NCBI GenBank assembly: GCA_002426555.1
Contig: DIQU01000105.1
Location: 1-12,373, forward strand
DNA: 12,373 nt
Reading direction: 5' to 3'
From: Firmicutes bacterium UBA5454
GTDB lineage: Bacteria; Bacillota; Clostridia; Caldicoprobacterales; DTU083
Shown here: positions 1 through 7,324 of the stretch, piece by piece
How positions within the stretch are numbered: position 1 is the first letter of the stretch
Layout of the letters: every line of letters begins with the position of its first letter
Program-made: the position numbers and the translations under genes
The notes under the pieces: generated by a model
What the model saw: the letters and a program-made list of their open reading frames with translations, nothing else
The model's database searches: none
Told to the model about the DNA's origin: nothing

Positions 1-26
1 GCGCTACCAAGCTGCGCTACACCCCG
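1..26 (-). tRNA. tRNA-Pro, 5' part only (cut by window edge)
   Basis: The reverse complement of the first 26 bases begins CGGGGTGTAGCGCAGC and continues TTGGTAGCGC, the typical 5' acceptor strand, D-stem and D-loop of bacterial tRNA-Pro. The anticodon lies outside the window, so the isoacceptor is unknown and the identity rests on the 5' half alone. Only 6 bases separate it from the CCA end of the upstream tRNA-Thr, so the two are almost certainly cotranscribed and processed from one precursor. Confidence 0.8.
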
Positions 27-32
27 ATAATA

Positions 33-108
33 TGGAGCCAATAAAGGGACTCGAACCCTTGGCCTGCAGTTTACGAAACTGCTGCTCTACCAACTGAGCT
101 ATATTGGC
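33..108 (-). tRNA. tRNA-Thr (anticodon CGU, reads ACG)
   Basis: The reverse complement folds as a complete 76-nt cloverleaf. The acceptor stem is GCCAATA/TATTGGC, the D-arm starts AGCTCAGTTGGTAGAGC, and the anticodon stem GCAGT/ACTGC encloses the loop TTCGTAA, giving anticodon CGT. The T-stem AAGGG/CCCTT encloses TTCGAGT, the discriminator is T, and CCA is encoded at 33-35. It is the first gene of a minus-strand tRNA cluster that continues into tRNA-Pro and past the window edge. Confidence 0.97.
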
Positions 109-129
109 AAAAACATGTTACGATTAACT

Positions 130-158
130 ATTATAGCATTGTTTTTTGATTGTGTCAT
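130..158 (-). promoter_or_regulatory. Promoter of the tRNA-Thr/tRNA-Pro cluster
   Basis: On the minus strand, a perfect -10 box TATAAT (130-135) is preceded by TGC, giving an extended -10 (130-138). A 17-base spacer separates it from ATGACA (153-158), five of six matches to the -35 consensus. Transcription would begin around 123, about 15 bases before the mature 5' end of tRNA-Thr, as expected for a stable RNA operon. No hairpin plus T-run terminator for the upstream capA gene was found between 159 and 270. Confidence 0.8.
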
Positions 159-270
159 CAAATATTTACCTTTATGTGTTTTCCTCTAGTGTTAAAGTCA
201 TTTAATTTAGTTCAGACTAAAAAAATCCACGTTTTCCTCATTGGCGTTGCTTACTTCTGTCGCCGCATAA

Positions 271-1950
271 TTACTTTTGTATGTAAGTGCCTTTTACTGT
301 CTCCCATTTATCACCTGCATAAGCTGAAGTATAGACTTCCCTCAAGTAATTTAACAAAGTAATATTTCTAAACACAGTGCACCGAACCTGATTATTTGAC
401 CAACTTGGAGGATCAAAAATAACAATCGTTGCTTCGGCATCTGCGGCCATTTTGTTATAGCCTGCCGCTACCATTTCCGCCTTAGTTCCGAAAAAGGCGG
501 TGTACCCATTAGAGGCACACCATTCACTTATCATGTTTTCTAGATAAGCTGTATCTGATAACCCAAGGTATGATAAATCGACACCGATAGATTTTACACT
601 CCTAACAGGCATATTCCCTTTGAAAGAAGTCTTGAAAACTAAATAATAGGCATCTGATTTGTTTTTCTCAGTAAGAGAGATATCTTTCACGGGATATCCA
701 TCTAGGTCAAATGCAACACCATATTGAGCTGAGTAAGTATTCATCTTGTTTATTATCCGCCTTGCGTCATTACCTGTGGCAACTATAGGTTGATAATTGT
801 TTACCTTTTTCGATGACGAGCTGTAACATGAAATAAATCGCACATTATCATCTATTTGCAGATCCCCGTCAACGAAGGTAAATGTCTGTTGAAAAATGCC
901 AGTGTCTTTATCAACTGGATTCTTGCTCCCACCATAGACAAAGTTACCAAGTGAATATGCAATGTATTTTCCTTTATACTTGCTTATTCCTTCAAGTACA
1001 TGGACATGATTACCAATTACAAGATCATATCCCCAGTCAATACACTTATTTCCCAGCTCAATTTGGTATTCGTCTACATTGGATGTTTTTTCATTCTCAG
1101 CACGTCCCCAATGAATAGCAGCTATTAGCAAATCCACACCTTGTTGACGCAACTTGGAGATACCATCCTCCAACCAAACTTCAATAAGCTTGCCATCATA
1201 ATGCTCATTTACAGACACAAAACCTATCTTAATTCCTTTTGTTTCATATATTCCGTATACTCCATCACAGGCATATGAAATTCCGGCGCTTGATAAGAGT
1301 TTCACAGTATCGTCGTAACCTGATTGACCAAAATCATAGGTATGATTATTGGCAAATGACACCGCCTCAATGGAGCCTTCAGTCAGAATGTTTACATATT
1401 CAGGTTTTCCCCTGTGTGAGTACAGCTTTGCCTGCCTATCCCTGGAATTAGTGAGAGGTCCTTCCAGGTTTGCTATTGTGAAATCGTCCTTAGACAATAT
1501 ATCATATACATTTTTGAAAAAATAAGATTTGCCTTTTCTGTCGTAAACCGCATCAAAGGAATTCTCATACGACATTTTATAATTAGTGCCAAGAGTACAA
1601 TCGCCCACAGCTGAAATGGTAATACTTATGACTTCTGGTTCTTTCACTGTGCCGGTTTGGTTAACTGTATTTGCATTTTTATTTGGTTCTACACTACCAG
1701 GAGTATCAGTGTTCCTTGCACAACTACTGTTTGTTACAGGAGCACTAGTTTCCTTTACGCTATTACTGTTTGTACTTGGGGTAGGCATTTCTATGTTATT
1801 AGTATCCACTGGAAAGCTTGTGTCATCTTGGGTCATGGAAGGATCTATATCTTCACCCGGGACACAGCCGGTTAACACACCAATTGTTATTAGAAAAACA
1901 ATCAGCGTGAATTCTATCAGCTTTGATTTTGCTCCTATCCCTATCTTCAT
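271..1950 (-). CDS. CapA-family lipoprotein (poly-gamma-glutamate/capsule type) with C-terminal extension
   Basis: This 559-residue protein is a predicted lipoprotein. A hydrophobic stretch at residues 11-28 ends in the lipobox LTGC (Cys29) and leads into a Ser/Thr/Asn-rich linker to about residue 105. Residues 109-373 match the CapA metallophosphoesterase-like fold, with GDCTLG (116-121), NLEGPLT (161-167), SFANNHTYDFG (198-208), IHWGRAE (279-285), GNHVHVLEG (313-321) and SLGNFVYG (333-340). Family members act on the outer cell surface in polyglutamate or polysaccharide capsule systems. No capB, capC or pgs partner is nearby, so an actual capsule role is unproven. Residues from about 425 to 559 lie outside CapA and match nothing I recognise. 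The ATG start has a GGAGGAG ribosome binding site about 10 bases upstream, and a promoter overlaps the upstream FAH gene. Confidence 0.88.
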   Translation of the reverse strand: MKIGIGAKSKLIEFTLIVFLITIGVLTGCVPGEDIDPSMTQDDTSFPVDTNNIEMPTPSTNSNSVKETSAPVTNSSCARNTDTPGSVEPNKNANTVNQTGTVKEPEVISITISAVGDCTLGTNYKMSYENSFDAVYDRKGKSYFFKNVYDILSKDDFTIANLEGPLTNSRDRQAKLYSHRGKPEYVNILTEGSIEAVSFANNHTYDFGQSGYDDTVKLLSSAGISYACDGVYGIYETKGIKIGFVSVNEHYDGKLIEVWLEDGISKLRQQGVDLLIAAIHWGRAENEKTSNVDEYQIELGNKCIDWGYDLVIGNHVHVLEGISKYKGKYIAYSLGNFVYGGSKNPVDKDTGIFQQTFTFVDGDLQIDDNVRFISCYSSSSKKVNNYQPIVATGNDARRIINKMNTYSAQYGVAFDLDGYPVKDISLTEKNKSDAYYLVFKTSFKGNMPVRSVKSIGVDLSYLGLSDTAYLENMISEWCASNGYTAFFGTKAEMVAAGYNKMAADAEATIVIFDPPSWSNNQVRCTVFRNITLLNYLREVYTSAYAGDKWETVKGTYIQK

Positions 1951-2030
1951 ACAGATTTACTCCTCCAATTATGCTTCAACTTAATATGCTGTAATCTCCC
2001 ATGTTGTATACTTATTCGATCCTTGTTTAC

Positions 2031-2058
2031 ATTATAGCTCACTTCACTACATTTTCAA
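2031..2058 (-). promoter_or_regulatory. Putative capA promoter overlapping the FAH 3' end
   Basis: On the minus strand TTGAAA (2053-2058) is followed after 16 bases by a perfect TATAAT (2031-2036). The -35 box lies inside the last codons of the FAH gene and the -10 box lies just past its stop codon. A start near 2024 would give the CapA message a leader of about 70 bases. This suggests that capA can be transcribed independently, although readthrough from the FAH gene is also possible because no terminator separates them. Confidence 0.6.
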
Positions 2059-2908
2059 TATAGCCGATTTTCTCAATTTCCACACGTACCACATCACCTT
2101 TTTTAAGGTACCTGGGAGGTTTAAATCCCTTTCCTACGCCTGACGGAGTGCCGGTAGCCAATATGTCTCCAGGTTCCAATGTCATCCCCTGTGACAGAAT
2201 GCTTATAAGTGTTGGAATATCAAAAATCATATGGTGAGTATTGGATTTCTGCCTGACTTCTCCATTAACCTTGCTTGAAATATTGAGCTCAACAGGTTCC
2301 GATATCTCATCTCTGGTTACAATCCAGGGACCCATAGGACAAAACCCATCCAGACTCTTGCCCTTTAACCATTGAAGATGATTTTCCTGCAGTTCTCTTG
2401 CTGTCACATCATTTAAAATGGTATATCCAAACACATAATCCATAGCATTCTCCACAGGGATGTTAACACCCTTTTTCCCTATGACTACTGCCAGCTCTGC
2501 TTCATAATCCACTTGTTCTGTAATTCCGGTGTGAGATGGAATGCTGTCAAAAGCTCCAATTGCCGTATTGGTCGCTTTAGTAAAAAATGCAGGATGCTCC
2601 AGTGCTTTCTTATCTGAATTTTCGTGTTCGGCGATTTCAATAATATGATCAAGATAATTCTTTCCTACACAAAAGATATTGCGAACAGGCTTTGGAATAG
2701 GTGCCAAAAACTTTACTTCATCAATATTTATGCCTTGTTCAGCATAAGCAGCTGTGAGTTCTGCTTCCCTTCCTTCCTCTATATATTCCAACAATGTATC
2801 AGGCGCATTCTTTCCGAATATTACTTTGGAAGAAAAAACCAATCTCTTATCAGGAACTGCCAAACCCCAGTCCTGCCTGTCATTGTACTCGTAACTTATC
2901 AAAAACAT
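2039..2908 (-). CDS. Fumarylacetoacetate hydrolase (FAH) family protein
   Basis: Members of this cytoplasmic metal-dependent family cleave or isomerise C-C bonds in 2-oxo or enol acids; examples are fumarylpyruvate and acylpyruvate hydrolases, HpcE-type isomerases and oxaloacetate decarboxylases. In the 289-residue form used here, the catalytic domain begins near residue 70. It shows the metal ligands in YEAELAVVIG (E136, E138) and ILNDVTARE (D167), the region WLKGKSLDGFCPMGPW, and GTPSGVG near residue 253. The N-terminal 65 residues resemble the small cap domain of such proteins. An ATG at 2914 would also open the frame, but AGGAG (2916-2920) sits only 1 base from it and 7 bases from the ATG at 2908, so I chose 2908. 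The exact substrate is not readable. The gene is divergent from the ABC binding-protein gene. Confidence 0.88.
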   Translation of the reverse strand: MFLISYEYNDRQDWGLAVPDKRLVFSSKVIFGKNAPDTLLEYIEEGREAELTAAYAEQGINIDEVKFLAPIPKPVRNIFCVGKNYLDHIIEIAEHENSDKKALEHPAFFTKATNTAIGAFDSIPSHTGITEQVDYEAELAVVIGKKGVNIPVENAMDYVFGYTILNDVTARELQENHLQWLKGKSLDGFCPMGPWIVTRDEISEPVELNISSKVNGEVRQKSNTHHMIFDIPTLISILSQGMTLEPGDILATGTPSGVGKGFKPPRYLKKGDVVRVEIEKIGYIENVVK

Positions 2909-2932
2909 AAACATGCTCCTCGTCGCTTATTT

Positions 2933-2952
2933 GTATGGAAATTTTACCATAC
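2933..2952. promoter_or_regulatory. Near-palindrome over the FAH-gene -10 box: candidate operator
   Basis: Arms GTATGG (2933-2938) and CCATAC (2947-2952) are exact inverted repeats around an A/T-rich 8-base centre, and 8 of the 10 possible pairs match. The element covers the candidate extended -10 of the FAH gene (minus strand TGGTAAAAT, 2941-2949), whose -35 region is weak (TTTCAA, 2964-2969). A dimeric repressor bound here would block FAH transcription and might influence the divergent binding-protein gene. No regulator gene is present in the window, so this is inference from position and symmetry only. Confidence 0.4.
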
Positions 2953-3052
2953 CTTGATGAAAATTGAAAGAAGATAAAATACCATTGCTTTCACACTTTT
3001 CTCATGCAGGAATACTATAAATTATAAATCGCATAATTTGAGGAGGGATATC

Positions 3053-4054
3053 ATGAGCATTAAAAAAGGCATTGCCCTTTTTCTGGTACTTGTACTTGTA
3101 GCTGCTTTGGCTTTGACTGGATGTAAACCTGAACAGAAGAGTTCCAAAGTACGTCTTTGGGAAGTAACCCACTCCATTTTCTATGCCCCGCAATATGCTG
3201 CCATATATGAAGGATATTTTGAAGAAGAAGGAATCGAGATTGACTTGTATAATGGCGGTGGTGCTGACAAGGTTATGACTGCCGTTATAGCTGGTCAGGC
3301 GGATATTGGTTTTTGCGGTCCTGAAGCTGCCATATATATCTATAATGAGGGCAGAGAAGACCACCCTGTTATTTTTGCACAGTTGACGCAAAAGGACGGT
3401 TCCTTCCTTGTCGGCAGAGTCCCGGAGCCTGATTTTGAATGGGAGAGCTTAAAAGGAACTACCATAATCGGCGGCCGAAAAGGCGGAATGCCTGCAATGG
3501 CTTTGGAGTACGTATTACGAGACCATGGCTTGGTGCCAAATAAAGACTTGGAGTTTCTTACCAACATACAATTCGATCTTATGGCAGGCGCGTTTACAGG
3601 AGGTACCGGTGACTATGTAGCTTTGTTCGAACCGATAGGTTCTGCGCTGGAGCTGGAAGGAAGCGGTTATATAGTCGCTTCAGTAGGAGCTGCAGCAGGT
3701 ATTATTCCATATACTGCATATGCTGCTAACAAAAGCTTCATCGAAAAAAATGAAGACCTGATTTTACGATTTACCAGAGCCATCTATAAAGGTCAACAGT
3801 TTGTCAGCGAAAATTCAGCTGAAAAAATTGCAGAAACCATCAAACCTGCCTTTCCAGACAGTGATTTGGAATTGTTAACCACGGTTATAAAGCGTTTCAA
3901 GGATCAGGATACCTGGCCTCTAAATCCGCTTATGTCCGAGGAATCTTTTAAACTTCTTCAGGACATTATGGAAACCGCAGGTGAATTGGATCAACGCGCT
4001 GTTTATGAAGATGTTATTAACAACAAGTATGCCCAGAAAGTTATAGATGAGTAA
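3053..4054 (+). CDS. ABC importer substrate-binding lipoprotein, NMT1/SsuA/TauA-like
   Basis: This 333-residue lipoprotein has a Lys-rich start, a hydrophobic stretch (7-20) and the lipobox LTGC (Cys24). The mature part reads like the NMT1/THI5-like family: SIFYAPQYAAIYEGYFEEEGIE (split here as SIFYAPQYAA, then IYEGYFEEEG) at 41-60, GGADKVMTAVIAGQADIGFCGPEAA at about 69-93, and a GGRKGGMPAMALEYVL region at 140-155. Relatives bind sulfonates, taurine, nitrate, HMP or riboflavin, and the ligand here is not determinable. The ATG at 3053 is chosen because AGGAGG (3041-3046) is 6 bases upstream; an in-frame TTG at 3038 lies before that site and is rejected. Its likely ATPase and permease partners are 2.5 kb downstream, beyond secDF. 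A strong terminator follows the stop codon. Confidence 0.87.
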   Translation: MSIKKGIALFLVLVLVAALALTGCKPEQKSSKVRLWEVTHSIFYAPQYAAIYEGYFEEEGIEIDLYNGGGADKVMTAVIAGQADIGFCGPEAAIYIYNEGREDHPVIFAQLTQKDGSFLVGRVPEPDFEWESLKGTTIIGGRKGGMPAMALEYVLRDHGLVPNKDLEFLTNIQFDLMAGAFTGGTGDYVALFEPIGSALELEGSGYIVASVGAAAGIIPYTAYAANKSFIEKNEDLILRFTRAIYKGQQFVSENSAEKIAETIKPAFPDSDLELLTTVIKRFKDQDTWPLNPLMSEESFKLLQDIMETAGELDQRAVYEDVINNKYAQKVIDE

Positions 4055-4074
4055 ATAAATAGATTTTCCGCATC

Positions 4075-4114
4075 AAAAAGAGAAGAAACGTTTATTCACG
4101 TTTCTTCTCTTTTT
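4075..4114. terminator. Bidirectional intrinsic terminator
   Basis: A perfect 16-bp inverted repeat (arms 4075-4090 and 4099-4114) encloses an 8-base loop. The arms carry five A/T pairs at the base, so either strand has a hairpin followed by a run of U. It lies 20 bases after the stop of the binding-protein gene (+) and 17 bases after the stop of secDF (-), and can serve both convergent genes. Confidence 0.9.
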
Positions 4115-4131
4115 ATATCGTATAAATTGTC

Positions 4132-6342
4132 TTACATCTTATGTGTTGAGCCTTTTCTGTTTTTAATTATTACCCAAAGCGGTCCTGCAATGCAAACCGA
4201 GGTATAACAGCCGCTGACAACGCCGATAGCCATGGGAAGAGCAAAGGTTTGGACGGATTCAATACCGTTAATGGCAGCTGTGATATAAATCAAGGCTACA
4301 CTGAGAAATACAGCAACACTGGTATTGATGGTTCTTCCAAGAGTCTGGGTAATTGAAAGGTTGGTAATTGTCTCCAAACCATCTCTGCGGTGTAGTTTGT
4401 AATTTTCTCTAATACGGTCATAAACAACAATAGTATCATTGACTGAATAACCTATGATAGTCAATATGACAGCTACAAAAGAATCACCTATAGGCAGCTT
4501 GAACAAAACATAAACTGTATAAACTACAAACAGGTCAACTGACAGAGCGATTAATGCCGTAAGTCCTGCTGACAGACCGCCTATCCTGCGGAAACGAATC
4601 CAAACATATATCAGAACAGAAATTCCTGCCAGTATCATGGCCTTAATACCATTGGTTAGGAACATCTTCCCAAAGAACGGCTCTACCATGGAGGATTCGG
4701 ATAGTTCAAGATTGGCATCGGGGAACTCTGTCTTTAGTGCTTCATCCATTTCCTCCTGCTCTCTTACATCCAGACCATAGTCACCTGCGATATTGATGAC
4801 CAAACGTTTTTGATCGGTATTTAAGTCAGTTGTAGTCTGAGCGCTTACAACCCGGTTAATAATGCCTGAAGTAATACTCGCAGCCCTGTCAGGATCAATA
4901 TCCCCTGTGTAATTATATTTCAGCAAAGAGCCGCCTTTAAATTGAATATCCAGTTGTGCCCCAAATCCTGGAACAAAAGTCATAATAATTCCAATCAGTA
5001 TTACTACTAATGATATAGAGAACAAAATTTTTCTTTTTCCAAAAATATTGGTAAATTTCTCTTTAGTAACTCTTTTTGACAGGCAAGAATAAAGTTCTGG
5101 CTTTTGCAGGAACTTGAATTGGCTGAGAGAGTATATCATCAGCCTGGAAGCCGTTACACCAGCTACAAAGTTGAAGAAAATACCTACCATCAAAGTGTAG
5201 GCAAAGGATAACAAGGAGCCAGATCCCAAAGCCATCAAAATGACACCAACAATCAGCATGGTGATATTTCCATCGAATACGGAGCTGAAAGAATTCTTGA
5301 AACCAAGGGAAATAGCATAGCTCAGGCTTCTGCCGGACTTTATTTCCTCACTGATACGCTCAGAAATGATTACATTGGCGTCAACGCCCATACCTATTGA
5401 TAAAATAACACCTGCTATACCTGTGAGAGTCAAGGTAATCTGTGGAACAGATAAGGACAGTAAAACACCAGACACCTGAATCAGCAAAGAGATACATGCC
5501 ACAAAGCCAGGCAGACGATAATAAACAACTAAAAGAATGCATATCACCACAAAGGCGATGATGCCGGCCGTTACCATAGTGTTTAAGGCTCCACTGCCCA
5601 GAGAGGGGCTGATGGTGGAATGGTTTCTTGAAGTTAAGGAAAAGGGAAGGGCACCAGCATTAATCTTGTCCGATAGCGCTTTAGCTCCCTCAAGACCGCT
5701 CATGCCGGTGATAATACCCTGACCATTGGGAATATGATTCTCGACAATAGCTGATTGAATCAAGGTATCGTCCATATAGATGTTAATAGGTTTGCCAATC
5801 AGTACCCTGGTGGCTTCACTGAACAGTTCTGCACCTTCATCATCAAACTCCAACTGTACAATATATCCACCAGTTTCTGGGTGAGTTCCAACAGAAGCAC
5901 TTTCCACATGGGATCCAGTTACAAGCACATCGCCAGCTTCATTTCTAAAAGTAAGCATAGCTGTTTCCCCCAGCTCTGCAATGGCCTTTTCAGGGTCAAA
6001 ATCAGTTTCAGTAGATTGCCAGGGAAATCTTAAGATTATATAGCCATTTTGTTCATCAATGGTAACATCACGGTCAAGAATATTCAAGTTGTCAAGCCTG
6101 GTTTCCATAATAGAACGGGCTGACTCCAATTCCTGCCTACTTGGATTTCGGTCTAAATCTACTGGCTCAAAAGCAGCATCGACGCCACCGCGAATGTCAA
6201 TACCGAAGCGCATTTCCTCAGAACCTGGAATTACCAGTTCCAATGATCGCCCTATGGGAACCACCAGCCCGTTAATGACAACAAACGACATAAACAAGGC
6301 TATAGCCAATACTACAAAAAATACATATTTACGGTTTTTCAT
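4132..6342 (-). CDS. secDF: Protein translocase accessory subunit SecDF (fused)
   Basis: SecDF is an RND-superfamily membrane protein that uses the proton gradient to help the SecYEG channel release exported proteins on the outer face. This 736-residue form fuses SecD (about 1-410) and SecF (about 430-736), close to the length of Bacillus subtilis SecDF. SecD shows TM1 (6-28), the FGIDIRGG motif (46-53), an extracellular head, and the TM4 motif GVDANVIISERI with the functional Asp321. SecF shows a TM at 438-458, FKGGSLL (468-474), and GYSVNDTIVVYDRIREN (631-647) with Asp636. Both halves look complete. The only ribosome binding site candidate, AAAGGGG, is 12 bases from the ATG, but an in-frame stop just upstream leaves little choice. 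The usual yajC, tgt, queA or recJ neighbours are absent; importer genes flank it on both sides. Confidence 0.96.
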   Translation of the reverse strand: MKNRKYVFFVVLAIALFMSFVVINGLVVPIGRSLELVIPGSEEMRFGIDIRGGVDAAFEPVDLDRNPSRQELESARSIMETRLDNLNILDRDVTIDEQNGYIILRFPWQSTETDFDPEKAIAELGETAMLTFRNEAGDVLVTGSHVESASVGTHPETGGYIVQLEFDDEGAELFSEATRVLIGKPINIYMDDTLIQSAIVENHIPNGQGIITGMSGLEGAKALSDKINAGALPFSLTSRNHSTISPSLGSGALNTMVTAGIIAFVVICILLVVYYRLPGFVACISLLIQVSGVLLSLSVPQITLTLTGIAGVILSIGMGVDANVIISERISEEIKSGRSLSYAISLGFKNSFSSVFDGNITMLIVGVILMALGSGSLLSFAYTLMVGIFFNFVAGVTASRLMIYSLSQFKFLQKPELYSCLSKRVTKEKFTNIFGKRKILFSISLVVILIGIIMTFVPGFGAQLDIQFKGGSLLKYNYTGDIDPDRAASITSGIINRVVSAQTTTDLNTDQKRLVINIAGDYGLDVREQEEMDEALKTEFPDANLELSESSMVEPFFGKMFLTNGIKAMILAGISVLIYVWIRFRRIGGLSAGLTALIALSVDLFVVYTVYVLFKLPIGDSFVAVILTIIGYSVNDTIVVYDRIRENYKLHRRDGLETITNLSITQTLGRTINTSVAVFLSVALIYITAAINGIESVQTFALPMAIGVVSGCYTSVCIAGPLWVIIKNRKGSTHKM

Positions 6343-6396
6343 ATTTTGTTTTTACCCCTTTCATACTTCAAAGGATTAGTTTTTCTACAGGCATTT

Positions 6397-6424
6397 ATTA
6401 TAACACAATAATGGTCAATGTTCA
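6397..6424 (-). promoter_or_regulatory. Putative secDF promoter
   Basis: On the minus strand TGTTATAAT (6397-6405) is an extended -10 with a perfect TATAAT. At a 16-base spacing lies TGAACA (6419-6424), four of six matches to the -35 consensus. Transcription would start near 6390, leaving a leader of about 47 bases. A better-looking TTGACC (6413-6418) is only 10 bases from the -10 box and cannot pair with it. Confidence 0.6.
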
Positions 6425-6484
6425 TAGAAGAAAATCAGCCCGTGTGTTCTGAATGAGCCAAGAGTGGCAGAAATCAATATACCG

Positions 6485-6514
6485 TTGAACATATTTTTGT
6501 ATTAGGAATATGAT
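6485..6514 (+). promoter_or_regulatory. Putative promoter of the ABC ATPase-permease pair
   Basis: TTGAAC (6485-6490), an 18-base spacer and TATGAT (6509-6514, five of six matches) precede the ATPase gene. A start near 6521 would give a leader of about 27 bases containing the ribosome binding site GGAAGG (6532-6537). This supports separate transcription from the binding-protein gene, which is cut off by a terminator and by secDF on the other strand. Confidence 0.6.
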
Positions 6515-6547
6515 ATATAAAGCTTATTTTCGGAAGGATTGGTAGAA

Positions 6548-7324
6548 ATGAACCAACAAAGCATTGTTGCACTAGACAAAGTCAGTCTTAATTATCATAG
6601 CTTGGAAGGAGAAACCCCTGCCTTAAAAGGTATATGTATGAATGTTTTTAAAGGAGAATTCATCGGCATAGTAGGACCCAGCGGATGCGGTAAAACCACA
6701 ATCCTCTCATTAATCGCCGGGTTAATGCGACCTACCTCAGGTCAGGTGTTTGTAGAAGGAAGGGAAGTAGACGGTCCCTCAAGCGAGGTTGGATATATGC
6801 TCCAGCAGGATCACTTGTTTGAATGGCGGACTATAAGGCAAAATGTCCTGCTTGGACTGGAAATACAAGATAAACTCAACAAAGAAAGCAAGGAACACAC
6901 TGACCACTTATTGGAAACCTATGGTCTGGCAGATTTTCGCAACCATTACCCCCAGCAACTTTCAGGAGGGATGCGTCAAAGAGTAGCTTTAATTCGCACT
7001 TTGGCAGTAAATCCAGAAGTTCTGCTGCTGGATGAGCCCTTTTCCGCACTGGATTATCAGACCCGTTTGGCTTTATCTGATGAGGTAGCAAATATTATAC
7101 GTAAAGAACAAAAAACTGCATTACTAGTGACCCATGATATTTCTGAAGCCATCAGTATGTCAGATAGAGTGCTGGTGCTGAGCAAACGACCCGGTACCAT
7201 CAAGAGTAACCACTTGATACAACTCAGCGGAGAGAATCGCAGCCCGGTGGAACTGCGAAAGGCTCCGGAATTCAGGGAATATTTTAATACCATATGGAAG
7301 GAGCTGGATGTTCATGTCAGTTAA
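6548..7324 (+). CDS. ABC importer ATP-binding protein, SsuB/TauB-like
   Basis: This 258-residue cytoplasmic ATPase powers import through the permease encoded next to it. It has all the standard motifs: Walker A GPSGCGKTT (43-51), Q-loop VGYMLQQDHLFEW (81-93), signature LSGGMRQR (138-145), Walker B VLLLDEP (158-164), D-loop SALD (166-169) and the switch His196 in LLVTHD. The LFEWRTIRQNV stretch after the Q-loop is typical of the nitrate/sulfonate/taurine subgroup. The ATG at 6548 is preferred because GGAAGG lies 10 bases upstream; the in-frame TTG at 6539 is only 1 base past it. The 3' end overlaps the permease start, indicating translational coupling. Confidence 0.94.
   Translation: MNQQSIVALDKVSLNYHSLEGETPALKGICMNVFKGEFIGIVGPSGCGKTTILSLIAGLMRPTSGQVFVEGREVDGPSSEVGYMLQQDHLFEWRTIRQNVLLGLEIQDKLNKESKEHTDHLLETYGLADFRNHYPQQLSGGMRQRVALIRTLAVNPEVLLLDEPFSALDYQTRLALSDEVANIIRKEQKTALLVTHDISEAISMSDRVLVLSKRPGTIKSNHLIQLSGENRSPVELRKAPEFREYFNTIWKELDVHVS

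Noticed and set aside
1..158. tRNA genes as an integration site for a mobile element
   Set aside because: No integrase, no direct repeat of the tRNA 3' end and no phage-type gene are present in the window.
159..270. Terminator between capA and the tRNA promoter
   Set aside because: A T-run exists on the minus strand but it is not preceded by a stable G/C-rich stem; the small TTTAGT/ACTAAA stem follows the T-run instead.
1586..1984. A 132-codon open frame opposite the 5' end of capA
   Set aside because: It is a shadow of the lipoprotein signal and low-complexity linker, and there is no ribosome binding site or family match.
2909..2914. ATG at 2914 as the FAH start
   Set aside because: The AGGAG site would be only 1 base away; the ATG at 2908 has a normal 7-base spacing.
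3038..3052. TTG start extending the binding protein by five residues
   Set aside because: The TTG lies upstream of the AGGAGG site at 3041-3046, which is ideally placed for the ATG at 3053.
2915..3052. TPP or other riboswitch before the NMT1-like binding-protein gene
   Set aside because: No conserved TPP-switch segments or structured leader were visible, and the space left after the divergent promoter and operator region is short.
6397..6418. TTGACC plus TATAAT as the secDF promoter
   Set aside because: The spacer is only 10 bases, too short for sigma-A type recognition.
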